Below, one piece after another: positions 8,887 to 19,121 of a stretch of 49,934 bases of DNA. The notes under the pieces were generated by a model that saw only the letters and a list, made by a program, of their open reading frames with translations, made no database searches and was not told the origin of the DNA. Each line of letters starts with the position of its first letter. Position 1 is the stretch's first letter. The DNA is from Gammaproteobacteria bacterium (GTDB lineage Bacteria; Pseudomonadota; Gammaproteobacteria; Xanthomonadales; Wenzhouxiangellaceae): assembly GCA_003565625.1 (NCBI GenBank), contig PXBD01000027.1, positions 1-49,934 on the forward strand, written 5' to 3'. The position numbers were made by a program, and so were the translations under genes.

Positions 8887-11800
8887 GTGCCATTAACGCG
8901 TCTGGCCTTGGGCAATCCGGTTGCCGTGGCAGTCGGCTGTATTCTGTTGGTTATTTTCGGGCTGATCAGCCTGTCGCGCCTTCCAATTCAGCTAACGCCC
9001 AACATCGATCGGCCTACCATCAGCATCAGCACCGGCTGGCGTGCCGCCGCGCCGAGCGAAGTGGAAAGCGAGATCCTGGAGCCGCAGGAAAACCAGCTGC
9101 GCGACGTGCCGGGTCTGCAGCGCATGACATCGACCGCTCGCCAGGGGCGGGCGTCGATCAACATGGAGTTCGACGTCAACGTTGATCTCAACCGGGCGCT
9201 CATTGAGGTCATCAACCGACTCAACCAGGTGCCGCGCTACCCGGCCGATGCCAGCGAACCAACCGTACGTGTCGGCTCGGATCAGTTCGGCGACACGATC
9301 GCGTGGTTTGCCATCCGCCCGCTGGAGGGTAATCTCCGGCCGATCATCGAGTATCAGGATTTCGTCGACGAAATCATCAAGGAGCGGCTGGAACGGATTC
9401 CGGGCGTGTCCTCGGCCAACCCGCGCGGCGGTCGCCCGTTTGAAATCCGGGTTACTTTTGACCCTTTCCGCGCCGCGGCGATCGGGGTGGATTTGACCCG
9501 CATCGGGCAGCGCCTGGGCCAGAACGCGGATGTCTCGGGCGGGTTCCAGGAGGTGGGACGGCGCCAGTTTACGCTGCGCTTTGCCGGTCAGTACGAGGTG
9601 GCCGACCTACAGAACCTGGTGCTGGACTGGCGGGACGGGCGTCCGGTTTTTCTTGGTGACGTGGCGACGGTAGAGCGCACGATGCGCGACTCCAGCGGCG
9701 TCATGACCCAGAACGGCGGTCCCTCGATCTCAATGAACGTGATCGCCGAGCCCGGTGTGAACGTGCTGGAGGTAATGGCCGAAATCAAACAGACAGTCGA
9801 GGAACTGCGCCAGACCCACCTGGACCCGGCCGGTCTTTCGATTACCCAGGTTTCAGACGACACGATCTACATCCGCCAGTCGATCGCCATGGTCGCGACC
9901 AACCTGCTGCTTGGGATGGGTCTGGCGATCGTGGTGTTGTGGTGGTTCTTCCGCAAGATGCGCGCGACGCTGATGGTGGCCCTGGCGATTCCGCTGTGTC
10001 TTTGTTTCGCCTTCCTGGTGCTGGATGGTGCCGGCCGCACCCTGAACGTGATTTCGCTGGCCGGGCTGGCCTTCGCGGTCGGGATGGTGCTCGATGCGGC
10101 CATCGTGGTGCTGGAAAACATTGTCCGCCAGCGCGAGATGGGGCGGTCGCCGCTGGAGGCATCCGACCGCGGCACCGGCCAGGTATATGGTGCTCTGCTG
10201 GCCTCAACGGCCACCACGGTGGCGATTTTCGTGCCGGTGGTCTTTCTGCAGGACGAGGCCGGACAGTTGTTTGCCGACCTTGCGGTGGTGATTTCTGCGG
10301 CCATTATCTGCTCGCTGCTGGTCGCGATCCTGGTTCTGCCAGCCGCTAGCTATCGTCTGTTGGGCGATGCTCAGATGACGGACCGCAAGGCTTCGTGGTG
10401 GCAGGCTGCAACCGGCGTGATCATGCGCCTGACCGATACCCCGCGCCGTCGGTGGAGCTGGATTGCCGGCCTGACCATGGTGCCGATTCTGGTTGGATCG
10501 CTGCTGCTGCCGCCGGCCGACTACCTGCCCGAAGGACAGCGCAACTTCATCTTCGGATTCATCCAGACCCCGTCGGGCATGGGGCCGGACACGGCTGAGC
10601 GGGAACTGGTTGAAGTCATCAACGAACGACTGATTCCGTACCTGGAGGGAGAAAAGCAGCCCAAGATCCGCAACAGCTTCCTCGGGTTTTTCGGCACCGG
10701 TGCATTTTTCGGTATTCGGGCCGAGCGCGATGAGGATGTCGACGAGCTGCTCAACATCGTCAACCGTGAGATTCTGACTGGCTTTCCCGATACTTTTGGT
10801 CGGGCCAACCGGTCGCCGATTTTTGGTGGTCGGGGTAGCCGCAGGATTGACGTCGATCTGCAGGCGGGCGACGTGGAGGAACTGCTCGAGGCCGGACAGA
10901 TCGGCTTCGGCCTTATTCAACAGGCCCTGCCCGGGGCGACGGTACGGCCGCAGCCCGGCCTGGAGCTGGCCGAACCGGAACTGCGCCTGGTACCGGATGA
11001 CCGGCGGATCGCCGAACTGGGCTGGACTCGTAGCGATGTAGCCACGCTGACCCGGGCGCTGGGTAATGGCGCATTTCTGGGCGATTACTTTGACGGCGAC
11101 CGACGGCTGGACGTCATCCTGCGCGGGGAAGCCTGGCTGACGCCCGAAGAACTGATGGCCATGCCTTTGCACACACCCTCCGGTCGGGTCGCCACGCTGG
11201 GTGAGTTGACCAGCCTGGAGTTGACCGCCGGGCCCAACCAGATCCGCCGCGTCGACCGGCGACGGACGCTGTCGCTGCAGGTGACTCCGCCTTCTGGCAT
11301 GCCAATGGAAACCGCCCTCGAGACGTTGCGCCGCGAGGTGGAGCCGCAGTTGCGGGCCGCATTGCCGGCCGATGGCGTGATTGCCTATCGCGGCACGGCC
11401 GAGGCACTCGGCGAGACCCTGCGCAATCTCAGCGGCAGTTTTTTACTGGCGATCGTGATCCTGTACTTGTTGATCTCGGCTCTGTTCCGATCCTTCCGTG
11501 ATTCGGTGCTGGTGTTGCTGACCATCCCGATGGCGACGGTCGGCGGCATCATCGCTCTGCGCATCACCGGCATGGTGACCGGGCAGGCCATGGATATGCT
11601 GACCATGATCGGCTTCGTGATCTTGCTCGGTCTGGTGGTCAACAACGCGATTTTGCTGGTCTATCGAGCGCGTGACGGCGAACGCGATGGTCTCAGCCGT
11701 CGCGAAGCGGTGGAAACGTCGGTTCGCTTGCGCCTGCGGCCCATATTAATGAGTACGTTCACCAGCCTGTTCGGGATGCTGCCGCTGCTGTTGCTGCCGG

Positions 11801-11952
11801 GCGCCGGCACCGAGTTATACCGTGGTCTGGCCGCCGTGATTGTTGGCGGCATGGCGCTGAGCACGCTGTTTACCCTGATCCTGCTGCCCAGTTTGCTGCG
11901 GGTCAATGAAGACAAGGTTCGCACACCCTCCGGGGACGTGGTGCCAGCATGA
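8887..11952 (+). CDS. RND-superfamily efflux permease (AcrB/MexB-like HAE family)
   Basis: A 1021-aa inner-membrane transporter with the usual duplicated layout: TM1 (LGNPVAVAVGCILLVIFGLISL), a large porter loop, a TM2-6 block, a second porter loop and TM8-12. It should extrude hydrophobic compounds by proton antiport with an adaptor and an outer-membrane channel. The TM4 proton-relay region reads MVLDAAIVVLEN: D403 is present, but the second Asp of the AcrB pair is Ala404. TM10 has LVVNNAIL where AcrB has a lysine. These substitutions occur in other RND subgroups such as metal or alternative pumps, so the drug range is uncertain. GTG start with a strong ribosome-binding site. It overlaps the adaptor gene by 4 bp. 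Confidence 0.93.
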   Translation: MPLTRLALGNPVAVAVGCILLVIFGLISLSRLPIQLTPNIDRPTISISTGWRAAAPSEVESEILEPQENQLRDVPGLQRMTSTARQGRASINMEFDVNVDLNRALIEVINRLNQVPRYPADASEPTVRVGSDQFGDTIAWFAIRPLEGNLRPIIEYQDFVDEIIKERLERIPGVSSANPRGGRPFEIRVTFDPFRAAAIGVDLTRIGQRLGQNADVSGGFQEVGRRQFTLRFAGQYEVADLQNLVLDWRDGRPVFLGDVATVERTMRDSSGVMTQNGGPSISMNVIAEPGVNVLEVMAEIKQTVEELRQTHLDPAGLSITQVSDDTIYIRQSIAMVATNLLLGMGLAIVVLWWFFRKMRATLMVALAIPLCLCFAFLVLDGAGRTLNVISLAGLAFAVGMVLDAAIVVLENIVRQREMGRSPLEASDRGTGQVYGALLASTATTVAIFVPVVFLQDEAGQLFADLAVVISAAIICSLLVAILVLPAASYRLLGDAQMTDRKASWWQAATGVIMRLTDTPRRRWSWIAGLTMVPILVGSLLLPPADYLPEGQRNFIFGFIQTPSGMGPDTAERELVEVINERLIPYLEGEKQPKIRNSFLGFFGTGAFFGIRAERDEDVDELLNIVNREILTGFPDTFGRANRSPIFGGRGSRRIDVDLQAGDVEELLEAGQIGFGLIQQALPGATVRPQPGLELAEPELRLVPDDRRIAELGWTRSDVATLTRALGNGAFLGDYFDGDRRLDVILRGEAWLTPEELMAMPLHTPSGRVATLGELTSLELTAGPNQIRRVDRRRTLSLQVTPPSGMPMETALETLRREVEPQLRAALPADGVIAYRGTAEALGETLRNLSGSFLLAIVILYLLISALFRSFRDSVLVLLTIPMATVGGIIALRITGMVTGQAMDMLTMIGFVILLGLVVNNAILLVYRARDGERDGLSRREAVETSVRLRLRPILMSTFTSLFGMLPLLLLPGAGTELYRGLAAVIVGGMALSTLFTLILLPSLLRVNEDKVRTPSGDVVPA

Positions 11953-12995
11953 GGATGAATGAAATGAAGAATTGGTTGGTCTGTGGCGTGGTTGCGCTGG
12001 CGTTGTTTCCGTCAGCCCACGCCCAGTTTAGCGGTGCCTCTCCGGTGGAACTCAGCGAGGCCCGGGTCACCATGATGTCCCCGACCATGCAGGTCGCCGG
12101 TACTGTCGTGTCGCGCTCTGATGCAGTCTTGTCGGCTGAAGTGGAGGGGCGCCTGATTGAAGTGGCCGAGGTTGGGACGCGGGTGGAAGCGGGCGATACC
12201 ATTGCCAGAATCGAGGATACAGGTTTGCGTCTTCGGGCCCAGGAGTTGGCGGCGGAAATCAATCGTGCCGAAGCCAGGCTTCGCTTTCTAGAGGCAGAGC
12301 TGATCCGCTTTGAGCGTCTGGCCGAGACCAATCTGGCGGCAGTCAGTCAGATCGAGCAGACCCGTTCCGAGCGCGACGTGGCCACCAGTGATCTGGCCGT
12401 GGTTCGCAGCCGGCTCGGGCAACTAGAGGACCAGCTCGGAAGAACACGGATCGCAGCGCCTTTCCCCGGGATTGTTGTTGAGCGCCTGGCCCAGGCCGGC
12501 GAGCGCGTCGGTGCGGGCAACCGAGTAGTCCGCCTGGTCAATCCGGATAGCCTGGAGGTGGTTGCGCGTGCGCCGCTGAATTATTTCCGCTACGTCCAGC
12601 CCGGCGATGAACTCGGCGTTCGGGTCGGGGCCGAGGAACTGGTTTCGCCGGTGCGCACCGTCGTCAGCGTCGGGGATGAATCACGCCATGTTTTCGAGTT
12701 GCGCCTTGATATGGCCGAGCGGCTGCCGGTGGGTCAGACGGTCCGGGTGACCATCCCTACCGCCGATGTCCGTGAGGTGCTGGCCGTGCCGCGGGATGCA
12801 CTGGTGCTGCGCGGTGACGGTATCGCCGTGTTCATCATTGATGAGGACAACACCGCGCGCCGGATCCGGGTCACCACCGGCATCGGGGCTGGGGAATGGA
12901 TCGAGGTCTCCGGACCGATTCAGGCCGGCGACAAGGTCGTCATTCGCGGTAACGAGCGCCTGCGAGCCGGCCAGGAAGTGATGGTGCAAGGCTAA
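11949..12995 (+). CDS. RND efflux periplasmic adaptor (membrane fusion protein)
   Basis: A 348-aa HlyD/AcrA-type adaptor that links the upstream permease to an outer-membrane channel. It has a signal peptide ending ...FPSAHAQF, a split biotinyl-lipoyl-like domain (GTVVSRSDAVLSAEVEGRL and RIAAPFPGIVVERLAQAGE), a helical hairpin between them, and beta-barrel and membrane-proximal domains ending IQAGDKVVIRGNERLRAGQEV. No lipobox cysteine is visible. The start overlaps the permease stop in ATGA, indicating translational coupling. Adaptor after permease is the reverse of the common acrAB order. No outer-membrane factor gene lies nearby, so a TolC-like channel encoded elsewhere is probably used. 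Confidence 0.92.
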   Translation: MRMNEMKNWLVCGVVALALFPSAHAQFSGASPVELSEARVTMMSPTMQVAGTVVSRSDAVLSAEVEGRLIEVAEVGTRVEAGDTIARIEDTGLRLRAQELAAEINRAEARLRFLEAELIRFERLAETNLAAVSQIEQTRSERDVATSDLAVVRSRLGQLEDQLGRTRIAAPFPGIVVERLAQAGERVGAGNRVVRLVNPDSLEVVARAPLNYFRYVQPGDELGVRVGAEELVSPVRTVVSVGDESRHVFELRLDMAERLPVGQTVRVTIPTADVREVLAVPRDALVLRGDGIAVFIIDEDNTARRIRVTTGIGAGEWIEVSGPIQAGDKVVIRGNERLRAGQEVMVQG

Positions 12996-13046
12996 TACTG
13001 ATGCAGGTGATCGTGGAGGGAGGAATCCGCTGGCTTTCGCTCCTCA

Positions 13047-13847
<801 letters not shown>

Positions 13848-14810
13848 TCAGCGAATCCTGACCGCGCGATGGAGCAGCAGGAGAAACAGGGGCACTCCGA
13901 TCAGTGCGGTCAGCACGCCAACCGGCAACTGTCGGGCGCCGAAGGCGCTCCGGGCCAAGGTGTCTGCCACGACCAGAAAAGCACCCCCGAACAGGGCTGC
14001 GGCAGGCAACAAACGGCGATGATCGGCGCCGACGACCAGTCGCATCAGGTGTGGAACGATCAGCCCTACAAAGCCGACGGCACCGGCAATCGAAACGGCC
14101 AGGGCGGTCAGCAGCGAGGCGATCAGGTAGATCTCCCAAAAACGTTCGCGGCTGGACTCGCCGAGCAGAGCGGCCTGCATTTGGCCGCCAGCCAGGACGT
14201 TCAGGCTGCGTGCGCGCAGCCACAGCGCGCCTAGCCCCAGCAGAAGTGGCAGCAGCCACCAGGCAGACAGCTGGGCATAGCTGAGGTCGCCCATCAGCCA
14301 GAACAGCATGCTGCGCAAGCTGGCATCGGGCCCCAGCGCCAGAATCAGCGAGATCAGGGCGCCCCAGCCGGCGGCCAGAACCACACCGGTCAGCAGTACG
14401 CGCGTTGTGCTCCAGGGCCCGCTGCCGCGGCCCAGGACGAACACGGCCACCATGGTCAGCAAGGCGCCGGTAAAAGCCAGCAACGGCACCGGCAGGAAGC
14501 TCAGGCCCAGGGTCATGCCGAGCAAGGCGAATACGGCCGCACCGCCGGAAATGCCGAGTACGTAGGGGTCTGCCAACGGGTTGCGCAGCAAGACCTGCAT
14601 CAGGCAGCCGGCCACCGCCAGCAGCGAGCCGGTGGTCAGCGCGGCGATGGCGCGCGGCAGGCGCAGTTCGAACACCACCCGCTGCATGGCTTCATCGGCT
14701 GTCCATGGCCAGACCCAGCCCGCGCTGCCCCAGGCACACGCCAGTAACAGGCTGATCGCCACCAGGACGAGCAGCCCGGTCCAGACCAGGCGTGAACTCA
14801 TGGCTGACAT
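13848..14810 (-). CDS. FecCD/BtuC-family ABC importer permease
   Basis: A 320-aa inner-membrane permease with about ten helices. It contains family signatures [57 protein letters not shown] (the coupling region contacting the ATPase) and a C-terminal [25 protein letters not shown]. These identify the type II importer family that carries vitamin B12, haem or iron-siderophores. Two in-frame starts (14810 and 14801) are nine bases apart; either is possible. It is transcribed away from rppH, with under 100 bp between them. Confidence 0.92.
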   Translation of the reverse strand: MSAMSSRLVWTGLLVLVAISLLLACAWGSAGWVWPWTADEAMQRVVFELRLPRAIAALTTGSLLAVAGCLMQVLLRNPLADPYVLGISGGAAVFALLGMTLGLSFLPVPLLAFTGALLTMVAVFVLGRGSGPWSTTRVLLTGVVLAAGWGALISLILALGPDASLRSMLFWLMGDLSYAQLSAWWLLPLLLGLGALWLRARSLNVLAGGQMQAALLGESSRERFWEIYLIASLLTALAVSIAGAVGFVGLIVPHLMRLVVGADHRRLLPAAALFGGAFLVVADTLARSAFGARQLPVGVLTALIGVPLFLLLLHRAVRIR

Positions 14811-14893
14811 TCGGTGCAGGAATTGATTACCATCTGAGGCAGTTGAATATTTTGCGGAACGGTATCACAGCCGGTTCGCGACAAACGGAAGAG

Positions 14894-15409
14894 ATGATCG
14901 ACCCGGACGGTTTTCGGCCCAACGTGGGCATCGTACTGGCCAGGGAAGATGGTCAGGTGTTCTGGGCGCGCCGCGCCGGTCAGAACGGCTGGCAATTCCC
15001 CCAGGGCGGTATGAATACAGATGAAACGCCCCTCGAGGCGATGTACCGGGAGTTGACCGAGGAAACCGGTCTCGGGCCCGAGCATGTGCGTGTGCTCGGT
15101 TCCACCCCGGGCTGGTTGCGCTATCGTTTGCCCAAACGCTACCGGCGTCGCTATCAGAAGCCCGTCTGTATTGGCCAGAAACAGGTCTGGTTCCTGCTAC
15201 AATTTCTGGCCGATGATGAGGCTTTTCGCCTCGACAGTGTTGCGCATCCGGAGTTTGACTATTACCGTTGGGTTGATTTCTGGTACCCGGTTCGCCACGT
15301 GATCTCTTTCAAACGGCGGGTGTACGTGCGTGCCCTGCAGCACCTGGAGCCGCTGTTACCAAACACCCGCGGCCCGACAGAACACTCGGCCGACAGCAGT
15401 GAAAGCTGA
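14894..15409 (+). CDS. rppH: RNA pyrophosphohydrolase
   Basis: A 171-aa Nudix hydrolase that converts 5'-triphosphate RNA ends to monophosphate, starting RNase E-dependent mRNA decay. It begins [20 protein letters not shown] and carries the Nudix box ([20 protein letters not shown]), then [27 protein letters not shown] and [17 protein letters not shown] elements, matching E. coli RppH throughout. The frame is open back to 14792, but ATG 14894 follows ACGGAAGAG and aligns with the known protein start, so the upstream 34 codons are excluded. Confidence 0.96.
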   Translation: MIDPDGFRPNVGIVLAREDGQVFWARRAGQNGWQFPQGGMNTDETPLEAMYRELTEETGLGPEHVRVLGSTPGWLRYRLPKRYRRRYQKPVCIGQKQVWFLLQFLADDEAFRLDSVAHPEFDYYRWVDFWYPVRHVISFKRRVYVRALQHLEPLLPNTRGPTEHSADSSES

Positions 15410-15445
15410 CCCTGCCTAACAATCGCAACCGGATATTTCTGCCGC

Positions 15446-16051
15446 ATGGATCTGATTGGAGCTACCGTTTTGCTGTTCGTGGTCATGGACCCGCTCGGCA
15501 ACATCCCGATCTTCCTGGCCGTGCTCGACAAGGTGGCGCCCGAGCGTCGCTACCGGGTGCTGATCCGCGAGCTGATCCTGGCGCTACTGCTGCTGCTGGC
15601 CTTTCTGTTTTCCGGCAAATACGTGCTGGCCTTTCTCGGCCTGAGCCAGGCCTCGATCAGCGTGGCCGGCGGGATCATCCTGTTTCTGATCGCGCTGAAG
15701 ATGATCTTCCCCGTGCCCCGCTCCATGCGCGATGACTACGATGATGACCATGACGAGCCCTTCCTGGTGCCGCTGGCCGTGCCGATGATCGCCGGGCCCA
15801 GCGCCATGGCCATCCTGCTGCTGCTGGCCACTGCCGAGCCAGGCCGGCTCGGTATCTGGACCCTGGCGGTGCTCGCTGCCTGGGGGGCCACGGCCGTGAT
15901 CTTGCTTGCTGCCCCGCTGCTCAAACGCCTGCTCGGCCAGCGCGGCCTGATTGCCACCGAACGCCTGATGGGTATGCTGCTGGTCGCGATTGCCGTCCAG
16001 ATGTTCCTGGAAGGCGTTACCCAGTTTCTCGGAGGAAACGGAACACTATGA
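15446..16051 (+). CDS. yhgN: MarC/YhgN family inner-membrane protein
   Basis: A 201-aa protein with six predicted membrane helices. It closely follows the YhgN branch: VVMDPLGNIPIFLAVL at the N-terminus, SISVAGGIILFLIALKMIFP in the middle, PFLVPLAVPMIAGPSAMAIL after an acidic loop, and ATERLMGMLLVAIAVQMFLEG at the end. The biochemical function of the family is not established. It overlaps the start of the M28 peptidase gene by 4 bp (ATGA) and is therefore probably co-translated with it. Confidence 0.92.
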   Translation: MDLIGATVLLFVVMDPLGNIPIFLAVLDKVAPERRYRVLIRELILALLLLLAFLFSGKYVLAFLGLSQASISVAGGIILFLIALKMIFPVPRSMRDDYDDDHDEPFLVPLAVPMIAGPSAMAILLLLATAEPGRLGIWTLAVLAAWGATAVILLAAPLLKRLLGQRGLIATERLMGMLLVAIAVQMFLEGVTQFLGGNGTL

Positions 16052-17469
16052 AAAGCTGTACTCTGCTTGTCCTGGCGATGTTGTTGATCGCTCCCGCTGC
16101 CGCCGACCTGTTCAGCGAAGAAGACCTCAATACTGCCCGTGAACTGCGCGAGCGGGCCCTGACCCGCGATGGTGGTTTCGACGTGGTCGCTGACCTGACC
16201 ACCCGCATCGGCCCGCGCATGCCCGGCACCGAGGCCGATGCCCGTGCCGTGGCCTGGGCCGAAGAGCTTCTGAACGAAACCGGTTTTGACCGGGTCTGGC
16301 AGCAGCCGGTGACGTTCCCGACCTGGCATCGCAATCTCGAGCGCGCCGTGATCACCTCGCCGGTCGAATTCGACATGGTGACCCTGGCCCTGGGTTTCTC
16401 GCCGGCCACGGCTGAAGGCGGACTGGCGGGCGAAGTCGTGATGTTTGACGACCTGGCCGCGCTCGAAGCCGCCGACCCGGCCGTGGTCGAAGGCCGGATC
16501 GTGTTCATCCGCAACCGGATGGAACCCGCGCGCGACGGGTCAGGTTATGGGCCCGCGGTCCAGGCGCGCTCGATCGGTGCCCGCGTGGCGGCCGAGAAAG
16601 GCGGGCTGGCGCTGATGATCCGCTCCATCGGTACCTCGTCGAACCGCTTTGCCCACACCGGCATGCAGCGCTTTGATGCCGACACCCGCGCCTTGCCCGC
16701 GGTGGCCATCTCGAACCCCGACGCCGACCGCCTCGAGCGCCTGATCGAACTGGGTGAACTGGTCGAAGCGCTGATCGAGGTCGATGCCGAATTCATCGAG
16801 GCCTACACCTCGCACAACGTCATCGCCGAGATCACCGGAGAAAAATATCCGGAGCAGATTGTTGCCCTGGGCGCGCATCTGGATTCCTGGGACGTGGGCA
16901 CCGGTGCCCTGGACGACGGCGCCGGCATTGCCATCATCACCGAAGCCGGTCGCCTGATCCTGGACCTGGATCGCCGGCCGGATCGCTCCATCCACATCAT
17001 CTACTTCGCTGCCGAGGAAATCGGCCTGTGGGGTGGCCGAGTCTGGGCCGAGGAAAACGCCGAGAACTTCCACAACATCCAGCTCGGTGCCGAATCCGAT
17101 TTCGGCGGAGGTCCCATCTACGAGATCGCCGCGCGGGTCAGCGACGAAGCCTGGCCGGTCATCCGGGCCATCCAGGCTGAACTGGCCCCGCTGGGCATTG
17201 AACTGGGCGGTCGCCGTGCCATGGGCGGGCCCGACTTTATTCCATCGGCGCCCTTTGGTATGGCCGCCGTCGACCTTCGTCAGGATGGCACCACCTATTT
17301 CGATTACCACCACACCGAAAACGACACCCTCGACAAGATCAACCCCGAAGACCTGGCCCAGAACGCCGCCGCCTACGCCGTGCTGGCCTGGCTGACGGCC
17401 CAGTCCCCGGTCGGTTTCGGGTCCGGAGACACCATTCTGGCCGAGGAATCCGCGCGCAGCGCTGACTGA
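16048..17469 (+). CDS. Secreted M28 family zinc aminopeptidase/carboxypeptidase (CPQ-like)
   Basis: A 473-aa exported metallopeptidase. It has a signal peptide (cleavage near APAAAD), a protease-associated insert (about residues 130-230), and a cocatalytic di-zinc core. Metal and catalytic residues are visible in order: H277 in AHLDSWDVGTGALDDGAG with D289, the EE of FAAEEIGLWGG, D in AESDFGGG, and H in FDYHHTENDTLDKI. The overall pattern resembles carboxypeptidase Q (plasma glutamate carboxypeptidase). It likely degrades small peptides outside the inner membrane. It is coupled on both sides: a 4-bp overlap with yhgN and a 1-bp overlap with the DUF6164 gene. Confidence 0.9.
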   Translation: MKSCTLLVLAMLLIAPAAADLFSEEDLNTARELRERALTRDGGFDVVADLTTRIGPRMPGTEADARAVAWAEELLNETGFDRVWQQPVTFPTWHRNLERAVITSPVEFDMVTLALGFSPATAEGGLAGEVVMFDDLAALEAADPAVVEGRIVFIRNRMEPARDGSGYGPAVQARSIGARVAAEKGGLALMIRSIGTSSNRFAHTGMQRFDADTRALPAVAISNPDADRLERLIELGELVEALIEVDAEFIEAYTSHNVIAEITGEKYPEQIVALGAHLDSWDVGTGALDDGAGIAIITEAGRLILDLDRRPDRSIHIIYFAAEEIGLWGGRVWAEENAENFHNIQLGAESDFGGGPIYEIAARVSDEAWPVIRAIQAELAPLGIELGGRRAMGGPDFIPSAPFGMAAVDLRQDGTTYFDYHHTENDTLDKINPEDLAQNAAAYAVLAWLTAQSPVGFGSGDTILAEESARSAD

Positions 17470-17837
17470 TGCCCAGGTTACTGCTTAATCTTCGCAACGT
17501 CACCGAAGACGAAGCGCACGAGGTCGCCGAATTGATGGACGATCACGAGATTGCGCACTACTCCACCCCGGCAGGCCCGTTTGGCATCACCGCCGGCGGC
17601 ATCTGGCTTAAGAACGCCACAGACTATCCCCGCGCCCGCGCGCTGATGGACGACTACCAGGCCGAACGCAGCCAGCGCGTGCGCGCCGAGCTTGAGCAGG
17701 CCCGACGCGAAGGTCGGGTCGAGACCTTCTGGACGACGTTGCGTCGCCACCCGGTGCGCACTGGTGTCTACCTGGCCGTGGCTGCTTTTATCCTGATGAT
17801 TTTCTTTGCCCCGGTGATCCAACTCGGAGATTGGTAA
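17469..17837 (+). CDS. DUF6164-like small membrane-anchored protein
   Basis: A 122-aa protein of unknown function. The N-terminal half (MPRLLLNLRNVTEDEAHEVA, then HEIAHYSTPAGPFGITAGGIW) looks like a small alpha/beta domain reminiscent of DUF2007-type domains that handle positions shared between proteins. A charged helix with RVRAELEQARREGR follows, and a single C-terminal membrane segment (VYLAVAAFILMIFFAPVI) anchors it. The orientation suggests a cytoplasmic domain with a C-terminal tail anchor. The start codon shares one base with the M28 stop (TGATG), so translation is coupled. Family name is from memory. Confidence 0.75.
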   Translation: MPRLLLNLRNVTEDEAHEVAELMDDHEIAHYSTPAGPFGITAGGIWLKNATDYPRARALMDDYQAERSQRVRAELEQARREGRVETFWTTLRRHPVRTGVYLAVAAFILMIFFAPVIQLGDW

Positions 17838-17843
17838 CCCGAA

Positions 17844-18818
17844 TCAAGGCTGCACGATCAGGCTCCCGGTGGACATGCGGCCGAACAAGGCAGTGAACGC
17901 CTGTCCGGCCTGCTCCAGCGGGAAGGCCTTGGTTGGAGCCGGGTTGATTTTTCCGCCCAGCGTCCATTCAGCCAGGGTGCGGATGACTGGGGCGACCACG
18001 CTGGGGTCGGCCATCACCGTCCCGCCCCAGTTCACGCCATGGATGGAGCAGCGCTTGAGCAGGGGCAGGTTCAGCGGGATGCTGCTGATGCCGGTGACGA
18101 AGCCAACCACCAGGAAGCGCCCGCCCGGCGCGACCAGGCGAAGTGCGGCCTCGGACAGATCGCCGCCGACCGGGTCATAGACAACATCTACGCCACGCTT
18201 GCCCGTGGCCTGTTTGACTTCCTCGCGCCAGCTTTCCGTGGTGTAGTCCACGGCCAGATCAGCACCGTGATCCCGGCAGTGTTGGCGCTTGGCCGCGGTC
18301 GAGGCACAGGCGATCACGCGCGCACCCAGGGCCTTGGCGCATTCGATGGCGGTCGTGCCGGTGCTGCCCGAGGCGCCCAGAACCAGCACCGTCTCGCGCT
18401 CGGCCAACCGGCCGATCTCGCGCAATCCGAACAGACTGGTCGCCCAGGAAATGAAAAAATTGGCCGCATGAGCCGGCTCGATGCCCGGTGGCAGCGGTGC
18501 GCAAGAGGTCGCCGGCAGCAGAATCTGCTCGGCCATGCCGCCGTGCAGGGCGAAGGCTGCGACGGCGTCGCCGGGATTGAGATGGGTGACACCCTCGCCG
18601 ACCGACTCGACCACCCCGGCCAGTGAACTGCCCGGCACGAACGGCAAGTCCGGCCGGATCTGGTAGTCGCCGCGGATCAGCAGCCCATCGAAATACCCGA
18701 CCCCGACGCCGTGGACATCCAGGCGCACCTGGCCCGGACCGGGCGCGGGCGGGGCTTCAATATCGCTGACCCGGATGTCGGCCGGGTTTCCGAACTGGCT
18801 GATCTGGATGGCGCGCAT
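17844..18818 (-). CDS. NADPH:quinone oxidoreductase-like MDR family protein
   Basis: A 324-aa medium-chain dehydrogenase/reductase of the zinc-free quinone reductase type. It opens MRAIQISQFGNPADIRV, has the GroES-like N-terminal domain with FVPGSSLAGVVESVGEGV, and a Rossmann domain with VLVLGASGSTGTTAIECAKALGA followed by DVVYDPVGGDLSEAALRL and GGRFLVVGF. It lacks the cysteine cluster of zinc alcohol dehydrogenases. Likely an NADPH-dependent enoyl or quinone reductase; the substrate is unknown. An upstream in-frame Met (18863) exists, but the Met at 18818 matches the family N-terminus and has GGA nearby. Confidence 0.87.
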   Translation of the reverse strand: MRAIQISQFGNPADIRVSDIEAPPAPGPGQVRLDVHGVGVGYFDGLLIRGDYQIRPDLPFVPGSSLAGVVESVGEGVTHLNPGDAVAAFALHGGMAEQILLPATSCAPLPPGIEPAHAANFFISWATSLFGLREIGRLAERETVLVLGASGSTGTTAIECAKALGARVIACASTAAKRQHCRDHGADLAVDYTTESWREEVKQATGKRGVDVVYDPVGGDLSEAALRLVAPGGRFLVVGFVTGISSIPLNLPLLKRCSIHGVNWGGTVMADPSVVAPVIRTLAEWTLGGKINPAPTKAFPLEQAGQAFTALFGRMSTGSLIVQP

Positions 18819-18885
18819 GGGGCAATTCCAAGGATTTTGCGGTAACACGGCATTATCCATCAATGAAATTGGCCGGTGTCAGTGA

Positions 18886-19032
18886 TCAGGTGCCGAAGGC
18901 AAGGTAAACGGCCTCACCGATGACTCGCCCCAAATTGAATAGCATTACCCCGCCAACGACAACGCCGATCGTGCACAGCGACGCGCGCACCGGCTTGCTC
19001 AATCGATCCCATTTTTGCTTCCATTGTTGCAT
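18886..19032 (-). CDS. Small single-pass membrane protein, unknown
   Basis: A 48-aa ORF beginning MQQWKQKWDRLSKPVR, followed by one hydrophobic stretch (ASLCTIGVVVGGVMLFNLG) and ending GEAVYLAFGT. It is preceded at a good distance by AGGGAGAG, the strongest ribosome-binding site in this stretch, which supports translation from ATG 19032 rather than the longer open frame. The basic N-terminus suggests it faces the cytoplasm. It is divergent from the membrane-tethered LuxR regulator. I do not recognise a family. Confidence 0.6.
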   Translation of the reverse strand: MQQWKQKWDRLSKPVRASLCTIGVVVGGVMLFNLGRVIGEAVYLAFGT

Positions 19033-19121
19033 TGCATCTCTCCCTGGAGGTCGCGTTTTGGAGACGGAAAGAGTAGGCTGGGACCGGTTCGGAATCATAG
19101 TGACTTTCGTCACCGCGGAAA

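Noticed and set aside
10204..11172. 322-codon antisense frame in the RND permease
   Set aside because: Shadow of a clearly conserved gene, no recognisable motif, no ribosome-binding site.
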